Positions 46,590 to 56,949 of a stretch of DNA of 64,000 bases are shown here, piece by piece. The stretch lies in the NCBI GenBank assembly GCA_963848475.1, contig CAWKDW010000016.1:1-64000 (forward strand). Reading direction: 5' to 3'. A model generated the notes under the pieces. That model was not told where the DNA came from. It did no database searches and was given only the letters and a program-made list of their open reading frames with translations. Each line of letters opens with the position of its first letter. Within the stretch, counting starts at the first letter, position 1. Origin of the DNA: Solirubrobacter sp963848475 (lineage in GTDB: Bacteria > Actinomycetota > Thermoleophilia > Solirubrobacterales > Solirubrobacteraceae). The position numbers and the translations under genes are program-made.

Positions 46590-46751
46590 ATGAGCACGAC
46601 TGCGAAGACGGCTGGCCGCGGGCTGGCCTCCAATTGGGACCTTGCCCTCACCTCCACCGCCTTTGCGCTGATCGTGGGCTGCATCGCGGCTCCCCACGTC
46701 CGGCGGATGCTCGCGGGCGACGAGAGCGACGACCTCGCCGCCGTCACCTGA
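46590..46751 (+). CDS. possible small single-pass membrane protein
   Basis: A 53-residue open frame with one clear hydrophobic stretch (LALTSTAFALIVGCIAA), flanked by polar ends (MSTTAKTAGRG and RRMLAGDESDD). It fills most of the 316 bp between the divergent Asp-box gene and the aminotransferase, 23 bp ahead of the latter. An AAGGAG motif lies too far upstream (about 23 bases) to be a good ribosome site. The translation looks protein-like but remains uncertain. Confidence 0.45.
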   Translation: MSTTAKTAGRGLASNWDLALTSTAFALIVGCIAAPHVRRMLAGDESDDLAAVT

Positions 46752-46774
46752 GCGAAGGGTGGACACTGCCTTGC

Positions 46775-48055
46775 ATGACCGCATCGCAGATTGAGCCCGA
46801 GGCGCTGCTGGCCGCTCGCGAGCGCTGGGTCGCACGCGGCGTCAGCGCTCCCGCGATCGTCGCCGTCTCGGCCGACGGCGCCCATGTCGAAGGTGCCGAC
46901 GGCGTCCGCTATCTCGACTTCGCCGGCGGCATCGGCTGCCAGAACCTCGGCCACAACCCTGAGGGGATCGTGCGGGCGATCCACGCGCAGGTCGACCAGT
47001 TCCTGCACCAGTGCTTCATGGTCGCGGCCTACGAGCCCTACGTCGACGTCTGCCGCCGGCTCGGCGAGCTCTCGCCCTGCCGCGGCGACGAGCAGAGGTC
47101 GCTGCTGCTGAACTCCGGCGCCGAGGCCGTCGAGAACGCGGTCAAGATCGCGCGCGCGGCCACCGGGCGCCCGGCGATCGTCGCCTTCGACCGCGGCTTC
47201 CACGGGCGCACGCTGATGACGATGACCCTGACGAGCAAGGTCAAGCCCTACAAGAAGGGCTTCGGGCCGTTCGCGCCCGAGGTCTACCGCACGCCCGCGC
47301 CGTACCCGTACCGGGACATCTCCAGCGAGGACGCGATCGCGGGGCTCGAGGCGCTGTTCATCGCCCACGTCGATCCGGCGACCGTCGCCGCGGTCATCCT
47401 CGAGCCCGTCCAGGGCGAGGGCGGGTTCATCCCGATGCCGGAGGAGTTCCCCGCGCGTCTGCGCGAGCTCTGCGATCACCACGGGATCCTCTGGATCGAC
47501 GACGAGGTCCAGGCCGGCGTCGGCCGCACCGGGCCGGTGTGGGCGATCGAGCACTACGACGCGCAGCCGGACCTGCTGGTCTCCGGCAAGTCACTCGGCG
47601 GCGGGCTGCCGCTGGCCGCCGTCACCGGGCCGGCGTCGGTGATGGACGCCGTCGACCCGGGCGGGCTCGGCGGCACCTTCGGCGGCAATCCGGTGTCGTG
47701 CGCGGCGGCCAACGTCGTGCTCGAGACGGTCGCGGCGCCGCGGTTCCAGGCGGCCGCGGCGGCCTTGGGGACGCGCCTGCGCTCCGCCCTGGACGACATG
47801 GCGACGCGCGTCGAGGCGATCGGCGAGGTCCGCGGGCTCGGGCCGATGCTCGCCTTGGAGATCGTGCGCGACCGCGAGACGAAGACGCCGGCGCCCGACC
47901 TGGTGGCGGGCGCGATCGCCGCCGCGCGCTCACAGGGCCTGCTGCTGCTCGGCTGCGGCCTGTACGGGAACGTGATCCGGCTGCTGCCTCCGCTGACGAT
48001 CTCCGACGAGGACCTCGGCCGCGGGCTGGAGATCCTCGAGGCCGCGCTGGCGTGA
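46775..48055 (+). CDS. class III (4-aminobutyrate type) aminotransferase
   Basis: A 426-residue fold-type I PLP enzyme. Key parts: YLDFAGGIGCQNLGH at the N-terminus, the PLP-phosphate loop SGAEAVENAVKIAR, FHGRTLMTMTLT, the cofactor Asp in WIDDEVQAGVGRTG and the Schiff-base Lys in LLVSGKSLGGGLPLAAV. GGTFGGNPVSCAAA follows and belongs to the same family. Overall it resembles GabT-type omega-amino acid aminotransferases. The stop overlaps the copper amine oxidase GTG start by 4 bp (GTGA). Together they suggest breakdown of a primary amine or diamine to aldehyde and transamination of an omega-amino acid. Confidence 0.88.
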   Translation: MTASQIEPEALLAARERWVARGVSAPAIVAVSADGAHVEGADGVRYLDFAGGIGCQNLGHNPEGIVRAIHAQVDQFLHQCFMVAAYEPYVDVCRRLGELSPCRGDEQRSLLLNSGAEAVENAVKIARAATGRPAIVAFDRGFHGRTLMTMTLTSKVKPYKKGFGPFAPEVYRTPAPYPYRDISSEDAIAGLEALFIAHVDPATVAAVILEPVQGEGGFIPMPEEFPARLRELCDHHGILWIDDEVQAGVGRTGPVWAIEHYDAQPDLLVSGKSLGGGLPLAAVTGPASVMDAVDPGGLGGTFGGNPVSCAAANVVLETVAAPRFQAAAAALGTRLRSALDDMATRVEAIGEVRGLGPMLALEIVRDRETKTPAPDLVAGAIAAARSQGLLLLGCGLYGNVIRLLPPLTISDEDLGRGLEILEAALA

Positions 48056-50068
48056 ACGCCCTCGATCCGCTCTCCGCCGACGAGTTCCGCCAGGCGGCCG
48101 CGATCCTCCGCCGCGATCGCGGCGTCGGCCCGCGCTGGCGCTTCGCGTCGATCGAGTTGCGCGAGCCCGAGAAGGGCGCGGCCCCGTCGGGGCGCGAGGC
48201 GATCGTGGTGTGCTGGAACCGCGAGGGCGGCGCGGCCTACCGGGCGTCCGTGTCGTTGAGCACCGATTCCGTCGTCACCTGGGAGGCGTTGGAGGGCATC
48301 CAACCGAACCTGACGCCCGACGAGTGGCACGAGTGCGACGAGGCGCTGCGCCGCGAGCCGCGCCTGATCGAGGCCCTGGCCGCGCGCGGGATCACCGACA
48401 TGGACGCGGTGCTGATCGATGTCTGGGGATACCGGGGCTTCCTGGTTCCGGAGCGCTACGCGGGCCGGCGCGTCGGCTGGACCGACACGTGGTTTCGCTC
48501 CGCCCCCGGCTCCAACCCGTACGCGAACCCGGTCAACGGACTGCACTGCGTCGTCGACCTCAACTCGATGGAGCTGCTCGAGATCGAGGACACGTTCAGC
48601 GTCGAGAAGCCGCCGGGCGTGATGGGCGAGTACGTCCCGCGCCATGTGCCGGATCTGCGGCTGCGTGACGATCTCGAGCCGATCGAGGTCACGCAGCCGG
48701 CCGGTGTCTCGTTCACGTTGGACGGCCATTCGCTGACGTGGCAGAACTGGTCGCTGCGGCTCGGCTTCAACCACCGCGAGGGCCTCGTCCTGCACACGCT
48801 CGGCTTCGCCGGCCGCTCGGTCGCCCACCGCCTGTCGGTGGCCGAGATGGTCGTCCCGTACCGCGATCCCTCTCCCGACCACTACCGGCGCACCGCCTAC
48901 GACATCGGCGAATGGGGACTCGGCTTCATGACCCAGTCGCTCGAGCTCGGCTGCGACTGCCTGGGCGAGATCCGCTACCTCGACGCGGTGCTGCACGACA
49001 CGGCGGGCGAGCCGTACGTGATCAAGAACGCGATCTGCATCCACGAGGAGGACGACGGCGTCCTCTGGAAGCACGTCGACCACGTCGAGGGCGCCGAGGT
49101 CCGCCGCTCGCGCCGGCTCGTCGTCTCCGTCCACGTGACCGTCGCCAACTACGAGTACCTCGTCTACTGGCGCCTCTACCAGGACGGGTCGATCGAGTGC
49201 CACGTCCGTGCGACCGGGATCATGGTCGTCGGCCATCTCGCCGCCGGGTGAGGAGGCCGAGCACGGCACGCTCGTCGACCAGCGCACCTACGCGCCCTTC
49301 CACCAGCACTTCCTGATCGCGCGGCTGGACATGGACGTCGACGGCCCCGACAACACCGTTCACATGGTCGAGACCTCGGCCGCGGGGTATTCGGACGCCG
49401 ACCCCTACGGCCTCGGGCTGGCGCAGCGCTCCGAGCCGATGCTCGTCGAGGGCTTCCAGGACTACTGCTGGGAGACCCAGCGCGGCTGGAAGGTCGTGAA
49501 CCCTTCCTCGCTGAACCACGTCGGCACGCCGGTCGCCTACAAGCTCGTCCCGGGCGCGGCGCTGCCGCACATGCTCCCGGCGGACTCCCCCGTGCTGCGG
49601 ACCGCGGAGGCGCTGCGCCACACGCTCTGGGTCACGCCCTACAGCGCCGAGGAACGCTGGCCGTGCGGGCCGTTCCCGAACCAGTCGTCGGTCGACGAAG
49701 GGCTACCGGCATGGACGGCCGCCAGCCGCTCGGTCGAGGACACCGACGTGGTCCTCTGGTACGTCTTCGGCATCCACCACATCACGCGCATGGAGGACTG
49801 GCCGATCATGCCCGTGGACGCGGTGTCGTTCTGGCTGAAGCCGTTCGGCTTCTTCGATCGCAACCCGACGCTCGACCTGCCGCCCACCCCGCGGCACTGC
49901 AGGAGCCTGTTGATCTTTACCGATACGCCTCCCGCGGCGCATCCGCGGTACCTCACGCCACCCACGCTGCTCACGTGGCAGAGCCACGCATCGCGAGCGC
50001 GTGCGGCCCGAGGCACTGGCGGGCTGCACCACGTCAGGCGCACCGACCAAAAATCAACAGGCTCCTAG
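48052..50068 (+). CDS. copper amine oxidase, TPQ type (one apparent frameshift)
   Basis: About 671 residues after removing one surplus G at 49245-49247. The TPQ-forming Tyr lies in the consensus T-V-A-N-Y-E-Y. Copper ligands are the His-x-His of PFHQHFLIARLDMD and the third His in FGIHHITRMEDWPIMP; the catalytic Asp is in YDIGEWGLG. The N2/N3 domains precede it. The last ~60 residues, after LPPTPRHC, are unlike the family and coincide with an inverted-repeat-bounded segment. It oxidises primary amines to aldehydes with H2O2 and NH3. No signal peptide is seen. The stop TAG sits in CTAG, which also gives the stop of the opposite gene. Confidence 0.87.
49901..50066. repeat. 166-bp segment bounded by 14-bp perfect inverted repeats
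   Basis: AGGAGCCTGTTGAT at 49901-49914 is repeated exactly inverted at 50053-50066, about 138 bp apart. A further three bases match beyond a single mismatch on the inner side. The segment covers the atypical C-terminal tail of the copper amine oxidase and runs up to its stop. It could be a small non-autonomous mobile element or a chance pairing. No target-site duplication is clear. Confidence 0.4.
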
Positions 50069-53000
50069 GGGCTGGTGACCGACAGCGTGAAGGTCAGCGC
50101 TTTGGCGTAGGCGCCGGGCTTGAGCGTCTCGGCGGCGCCGATCGGCTGCTTGAACTCGATCGTCGTGGGGATCGTCACCGCGCTCGTGAGCGGCGCGAAC
50201 GCGCCGTTGGTGGCGCGGACCTGCAGCGGCTGCGGGAGAGCGCCCGCCAGGCCGACCAGGTAGCCGGGAGCGCTCCCGCTCGTGTCGGCGACGTGCAGGC
50301 GGGCGGCGGGACCGCCGACGGTCGCCGTGAGCGTGCCCGCGTAGTCGCGCGCGACGCCCGGGATGAACGTGCCGAGGTCGACCGCCGGCGAGCTGAGGGT
50401 GAGCGAGAGCGGCGCCGGCGGCGGCGGGGCGGGGAGCACCTGCGGGACGGTGACGGTGATCGTTCGCTCGGCGGAGCCTGACTCGCGCCCGTCGTCGATG
50501 CTCAGGCGGGCGGTGTAGGTGCCGGCGGCCTCGTAGCGGTGCGCGATCGCGGGCGACGGCAGCGCGCCGCTCGCACTCTGGCCGTCGCCGAAGTCGAGCT
50601 CGTAGGTCATGCGGTCGTTCTCGGCGTCGGTGCCGTTGACCGTGGCGTGCAGCGTGTGCGGAGCGACGCCGGTGTCCGCGTCGAGGTCGAGCTTCGCGAT
50701 CGGTGCCTCATTGACGACCGTGAAGACCCACTCGGCGGGCTGCCCGACGTTGCCCACCTTGTCGGTCGCGCGAGCGCGGAAGACGTGCTCGCCCACGGCG
50801 AGGTCGTCGGCGCGCAGGACGATCCCGCAGGACCCGTAGTCGCCGTCGTCGAGCGCGCACTCGAGCTTCCCGTCGGTCGCCCAGACGCTGAAGGGCAGCG
50901 GGCCGGTGTGCACCGGCCCGGACGGACCGGACTGGACCTCGGAGTCGGGCGGTGTCGTGTCGATCGTGAAGGTCCGTGTGGCCGGGGTCTGATCGACGTT
51001 GCCGAGCCCGTCGGACGCGCGAGCCGAGAACATGTGCACGCCGTCGGCCAGCACGCCGGCCAGGAACGTCGACGTGCACGACACCCAGGGGCGGTCGTCG
51101 AGCTTGCACTCGAACGTCGCACCCGGAAGCGACGAGGTCAGCTCGAAGACGGGCGCGGCTTCGTTGCTGAGCGACGGCGGGCCGTTGGAGATCGTGGTCT
51201 GCGGCCCTTGCGTGGCGATCGTGAACGACGTGCTCACCGGCTGTCCGACGTTGCCGGCGGCATCCGTCGCGCGGACGCTGAACGTGTAGCTGTCGTCCGT
51301 GAGCGGGCCGTAGCTGCGCGGCGACGTGCACGGGGTGAACGTGCCCGGGCTCGCGAGCCCGGCGAGCCGGCACTCGAAGGTCGCCCCGGGCTCGGAGGCG
51401 AACTCGATCACGGGCATCGTGTCGTTGCTGCTGGCCGCCGGGGCGCGCGTGATCGTGGCGACGGGAGCGGTCTTGTCGACCGTGAACGTGCTGGGTCGCG
51501 GGGGTCTCGTCGGTGTTGCCCGCGGCGTCGATCGCGCGGACGGAGAAGGTGTGCTCGCCGTCCGGTAGGTCGCCGATCGACTGCGGTGACGTGCAGGCGG
51601 CGAAGGCGGCGCCGTCGAGCTTGCACTCGAACTTCGAGCCCGTCTCGCTGGAGGAGAACGTGAAGGAGGGTGGGCCGCCGTCGATCGTCGTCTGCGGCGC
51701 GGCCGTGTCGACCGTGAACTCGCGGCTCGCCGGCGAGCCGTCGACGTTTCCGACGCTGTCGATGGCGCGGACCGCGAGCGTGTGCGTGCCGTCCGCGAGC
51801 GCCGCGAGCGTGAGCGGCGACGCGCAGGTGGCGAACTGCCCGTCGTCGAGCTTGCACTCGAACGTCGAGTCCGCCTTCGTGGACGTGAACGCGAACGTCG
51901 GTGTGTTGTCGTTCGTGGGGCTCGTCGGGCCGTCGGCGAACGCCGTGTCGGGCATGCCCGTGTCGACGGTGAAGGTCCGGGTCGCGGGCGAGGGATCGAC
52001 GTTGCCCGCGGTATCCCGCGAGCGGACCGAGAGCGTGTAGGTCCCGTCGGCGAGCGGGCCGAGCGTGCGCGGCGACGTGCAGTCCGCGAAGCCCCCGGTG
52101 GCCGTGCCCGGGCCGTCGAGCTTGCACTCGAACGTCGCGCCGGCCTCGTTGGCCGAGAAGGTGAACGCGGGCGAGGAATCACCGGTCGTCCCGCTCGGGC
52201 CGGTGTTGATCGTCGTCTCCGGGGCGGTCGTGTCGACGGTGAAGGTGCGCGCCGCGGGCGTCGGGTCGATGTTGCCGACCGCGTCGGTGGCGCGCACGGA
52301 GAACGTGTGCTCGCCGTCGGCGAGCGTGCCGACGTCGTGCGGCGAGGTGCACGACGCGAAGTCGCCCGTGTCGATGCGGCACTCGAAGCTCGAGTTCGGC
52401 TCACTGGAGGAGAACACGAACGGGCTCGCGGTCGAGCTGATCGTCGTCTCGGGCGGCGTCGCGTCGACCGTGAAGGTCCGCGTCGCCGGCGACTGGTCCG
52501 TGTTGCCCGCCGCATCGGTCGCCCGGACCGCGAAGGTGTGCTCGCCGTCGGCCAGCGTCGCGAGCGTGCTCGGCGTCGTGCACGGCTCGAACGGGGCCGC
52601 GTCGACCCGGCACTCGAACGTCGAGCCCGGCTCGCTGGCGAAGAACGTGAACTGCGGCGTGGCCTCACGCGTCGGGCCGCTGGGGCCTTCGTCGATCGCC
52701 GTGTTCGGCGTCGCGGTATCGACCGTGAACGTCCGGCTCGCGGGCGTCGGGTCGGTCAGACCGGCCGCATCGGTCGCGCGGACCGCGAACGTGTGCGGAC
52801 CGTCGGCGAGCGTGTCGAGCGTCCGCGGCGACGTGCACGACGCGAAGGCGTCGGTGTCGACCCGGCACTCGAACGTCGTGCTCGACTCGGTCGAGGAGAA
52901 GCGTGAACGTCGGCGTCGCGTCGTTGGTCACGCCGCTCGGCGCCGCTGTCGATCAACGTGTCGGGAGCAGCCGTGTCGACCGTGAACGTCCGCGTCGCCG

Positions 53001-56000
53001 GTGTCGGGTCCACGTTGCCCGCCGCATCGATCGCCCGCACCGAGAACGTGTACTCGCCGTCGGGCAGGGTGCCGAGCGGGTGAGGCGACGTGCACGGCGC
53101 GAACGCGGCCGCGTCGATCCGGCACTCGAAGGTCGAGTTCGGCTCGCTCGACGTGAACGTGAACGGGCTCGACGTCGAGGTGATCGACGTCTCCGGCGGC
53201 GTCGTGTCCACCGTGAACGTGCTGGTCGCGGGCGTCAGGTCCACGTTGCCCGCCGCATCGGTCGCCCGCACCGAGAACGTGTGCTCGCCATCCGCCAGCG
53301 TGCCCAGCGCAAGCGGCGACGTACACGACGCGTACAGCGCCGCGTCGAGCTTGCACTCAAACGTCGAATTCGGCTCGCTGGAGGAGAACACAAACGGCAC
53401 CGGACCCGAGTCGATGGTCGTCTCCGGCGCCACCGTGTCCACCGTGAACGTCCGCGACGCCGGCGTCAGGTCGACGTTGCCCGCGGGATCGGTGGCCCGG
53501 ACCGAGAACGTGTGCTCGCCGTCGGCGAGGGTGCCGAGCACGTACGGCGACGTGCAGGCAGCGAACGACCCCGTGTCGAGCTTGCATTCGAACGTCGACC
53601 CGGGCTCGTTGGATGAGAACGCGAAGGAGGGCGGGCCGGAGTCGATCGTCGTCTCGGGGGCGGTGATATCGGTGGTTCCGCCGGCGGCGCCGTAGACGCC
53701 GAACTCGGTCAGGTCGCGGTAGGGGGCGCCGGCTCCGCCCTGCGAGCTCAACAGCGTCAGCCGGGCGAAGCGGACGCCCGTCGTCCCGGCCGTCGGTGTC
53801 ACGAAGTTGAGGGTGTGACGCTGAGCGCTCGTGAACGTGCCGGCGCTGGCGACCGTCCAGACGTTGCCGTCGGGCGAGGTCTCGACGCGGTAGCCGGCGG
53901 TCGCGGACGCGCTGGTGTCGCCGCACGTCTCGGCGGGATCGAAGGCGAACTGGGTCACGTCGATCGCGGACGGCAGTTGGACGACGAGGTACTTCTGGGC
54001 GCTGACGTCGGTCGACCAGCCGCTGGCGAAGGACTGATCGACGGCGGCGTTGGGCCCGCAGCCGTACTGGGTGTACTCGCGCCCGTTGCTCTCGGTGATC
54101 GCGGCGCCCCCGGGCGTCGAGGCCCAGTTGCGGCGCAGTGCCGGGCTGAAGGTGATCGTCGAGCCGCCGGTCACTGCTATCGACGTGACCTCGCTGTCGA
54201 AGCCGCTGCCGCCCGCGACGACCTTCAGGTACGTGCCCTCCGGCACGGCGGCGATCGTGTAGCGGCCGTCGGCGTCGGTCGTGGCCGTGTAGGTGCTGAG
54301 ACCCGCGAGGCCGACCTTGACGCCGGCGATCGGACCGCCGCCGAGCGCGTTCGTCAGCCGTCCGGTGATCGTGCCCTTTGGTCCGTCGGCGGCGGGCGGG
54401 AGCGCGAAGCTCTCCGCGGGCGCGCTGTCCCCGCCGCCGATCGCAGCCGCGAAGAAGCCCATGCCGCGCGCGGCGAAGAGGCTCCAGAGCGTCGCGTTGT
54501 CGGCGCCGGCGAAGAGCGTCTGGTCGGCGAGCAGGATGCCGTTGCGCGCGTCGAGGAACGACGGCTCGGCCGGCAGCAAGGCCATCCCGGTCGTGATCAG
54601 TGCGCGCGCCTTCTCCACGCCCAGCGCGGTCCGCAGATCCCAGAGCGTCTGCGTCCAGATCTCGCCGTCGGCATGCACCTCGGCGGACCCGGCGATCCGC
54701 CCGAAATCGCCATACGTGTAGCCGCCCGTGCCGAGGATGGGACGGCCCGGGCAGCGCACCGGGTCGGCACCGATGACCGGGCAGTCGATCGGCTCGGTCC
54801 GCAGCTTGGAGCTGAAATCGGTGTACTCGCCCATGTTGACCTCGCCCGAGGCGCCGGTGTCGAGCGCCGGGTACTGGCCGACGACGAAGTCCTGGGCGTA
54901 CCAGTCGCTCCAGCCCTCGCCCATCGCCCCGGCCTGGGCCGAATTCAGCGCTCCGATGCCGTCGGCGTCGGTCACGAGCCGGTTCGAGAGCCCGTGCGTG
55001 TACTCGTGGTAGAGGATCGCCGCGTCGCTGCCGCTGGACATGTTGCGGTACGGCGAGCGCCAGAGGTACATCTGCATCAGCGGCGGCGAGCCGTCCGGCG
55101 GGGTGAACATGTTCGCGTTGTTGACGTGGTTGCCGTCCGGGCCGGTCGAGGCGCCGTCCAGGGTGTTCAGCTGCACCGCGTCGTTGCCCTGGAACGCGCC
55201 GGCGCCGGCGTTGAAGCCGATCGGCGCCGACGCCAGGTGATCGTGGAAGCGGTTGGCGAAGTAGAAGGCCTGGGTCGTGTCCTGCGCCCGGTTGAGGACC
55301 CGATCGGTCGCGGTACTCCACGAGCACAGGTGCCCGTCGTCGCAACTGCCGCCGGCGACGGAGACGAACGGGAACGAGAACCCGCCCGCGACCCGCGTCA
55401 CCTCTTCGCCGGCTGACGCGGTGTCGTTGTCGTCGAGGTCGCTGTAGGCGTGGACGTTCGGCCCGTTGAGCGTGGTCGCGGCGGCCGGGAGCCAGCCGCT
55501 CGCCTCGAGGTCGACACTGACGGCCGCGCCGCCCACCAGATTGCCCGGGAAGCGCTCCCAGACGAGCGCGGACGCCTCGGACTTGACCATGTTGGCCACG
55601 CGCATGACATCGCCGGTGGAGGCGTCGACGGTCGCGTCATAGACCGCGTCCGCACTGGCGCGGTAGCGGACCCGCCAGGCCAGCCGACCGCTGAAGGTGA
55701 CGAGTGAGGCCTGCGTGTCCCGCCCGTACGTCGTGGTCTGCTCCGCGCCCGAAGGCCCGCTGCGGCGCACGACGGTGCGGTGCTCGCCGACGTCGTCCTG
55801 CACCGCGCGCACCGCCTCGCCGGGCTCCAGCCCGGGCGTCGTGGTCGGGACGTCGAGCGCATGCTCGGGCGCGCCGAGGACGCTGAGCACGCTCCCGTCC
55901 TCGCCGACGTTCACGCGCAGGGAATGCTCCGCCGAGGGGATCCCGTCGACCGCCTGGCGCCACTCGACCGAGGTCACGTCGCCAGGCAGGGATTGCTGCG

Positions 56001-56295
56001 TCGGCTCCTCCAACGCATCGAAGTCGGCCGCTGTCAGACCGAAGACCGACAGGTTGGCGCGCACGTAGGAGGAGGCGATCGCCTCCGGGTCGCGGCCCGA
56101 GGGCGCCGTCAGCGTCCCATCGAGCTGCGCGAGCACGCGCGGCGTCCCGGTTTGGCGGTCCAGATCCACAACGCCCTGGTCTCCCAGGCGCTTCTGAAGG
56201 GTGTCGCGGTCCGCCCGCTCTCCGGCCTGCGCTGTGCCGGCCAGCGAAAAGGCGAAGAGGGCAAGCACGACCCCTAGCGCGCTCCGTCCTCCCAT
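50065..56295 (-). CDS. giant secreted M36 (fungalysin-type) metalloprotease with Ig-like repeats and shared C-terminal module (three apparent frameshifts)
   Basis: About 2,075 residues after removing three surplus bases (near 52940, 52911 and 51493). Order: signal peptide (VVLALFAFSLAGTAQA), FTP-type inhibitory propeptide (~30-230), M36 catalytic domain with the zinc motif HEYTHGLSNR and third ligand in EGWSDWYA, carboxypeptidase-regulatory-like fold (TDADGRYTIAAVPEGTY) and a discoidin-like domain (FASGWSTD ... FGVYG). Twelve ~82-residue Ig-like repeats (consensus FECxLD...CxSP...LaDGxHTFsVRAxDxAGN) follow, then one PKD domain (YELDFGDGQSASG) and the C-terminal module ending FTLSVTSP. It should digest proteins outside the cell. 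It lies 39 bp downstream of the GST gene. Confidence 0.87.
50705..53680 (-). repeat. twelve tandem Ig-like coding repeats in the fungalysin gene
   Basis: Twelve in-frame units of about 240-250 bp, each encoding a PxTTIxxGP start, FECxLD/FECRID, CxSP, LxDGxHTFSVRAxDxxGN and TFTVDT. Four units lack an ~8-residue N-terminal insert (PSGxTNDxTP) that the others carry. Units 1-3 and 6 are the most alike at DNA level, which suggests local expansion by recombination. All three frameshifts in the gene fall in this array. Confidence 0.85.
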
Positions 56296-56334
56296 CGAAC
56301 TCCGAACTCTCGACCGTTTAACGCGCGATGGCGA

Positions 56335-56949
56335 TCAAATATCCGTCCACGGGATCGGCTCGAGGTCATTCACGAACCCCGGCGTCGCCTCCACCCGCTT
56401 CAGCCAATCGCGGATCCGCGGGTGCTCGCGCAGGTCCGCCCCCGCATCCTCCGCGCAGTGAACGTACCCGTAGAGCGCGATGTCGGCCACCGTGTAGGTC
56501 GGCCCCGACACGAACGCCTCGACCAGTCCGCGCTCGAGCGACTGCAGTGCCCGGCGCCCCTGCCGCAGCCGGTCGCCGAACGTCTCCGGCGCCTTCGCCA
56601 CGCGCCCGACCAGCGCCATGAAGCGCGCGACGGCGAGCCCCGGCTCGATCTGGTTCTGCTCGAAGAACAGCCACTGGTAGACGTGGGCGCGCTCCAGCTT
56701 GCCCTCGGGCAGGAACGGCGTCCCCTCGGCGAGGTAGAGCAGGATCGCGCCCGACTCGGGCAGCGTCTCGCCCGTGTCCAGCTCGAGCACCGGCAGCCGC
56801 CCGTCGGGGTTGCGGGCGAGATGCTCGGGTTGGCGCGTCTCGCCGCTGAAGAGGTCCACGGTGACCGACTCGTACGCGAGGCCGAGCTGGCGCAGCAACA
56901 CCCGCACCTTCAGGCAGTTCGCCGAAGCCGGGTGGTCGTAGAGGATCAC
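56335..56949 (-). CDS. glutathione S-transferase-like protein
   Basis: A 204-residue GST-fold protein. The N-terminal thioredoxin-like domain reads VILYDHPASANCLKVRVLLRQLGLAYE, then GRLPVLELDTGETLPESGAILLYLAEG, with the cis-Pro (LPVLEL) and ESGAI motif. The all-helical C-domain has YTVADIALYGYVHCAEDAG (the N-capping 'D' motif) and WLKRVEATPGF. Cys12, in the 'SANCLKV' position, may be the reactive residue, as in beta-class GSTs. Whether the thiol is glutathione is doubtful, because most actinobacteria use mycothiol. GTG start 56949 overlaps the dienelactone-hydrolase stop (GTGA). Confidence 0.85.
   Translation of the reverse strand: MILYDHPASANCLKVRVLLRQLGLAYESVTVDLFSGETRQPEHLARNPDGRLPVLELDTGETLPESGAILLYLAEGTPFLPEGKLERAHVYQWLFFEQNQIEPGLAVARFMALVGRVAKAPETFGDRLRQGRRALQSLERGLVEAFVSGPTYTVADIALYGYVHCAEDAGADLREHPRIRDWLKRVEATPGFVNDLEPIPWTDI

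Noticed and set aside
50705..53680. Regularly repeated DNA that might be taken for a CRISPR or satellite array
   Set aside because: Units are ~247 bp, in frame, and encode Ig-like domains; there are no short identical repeats with unique spacers.
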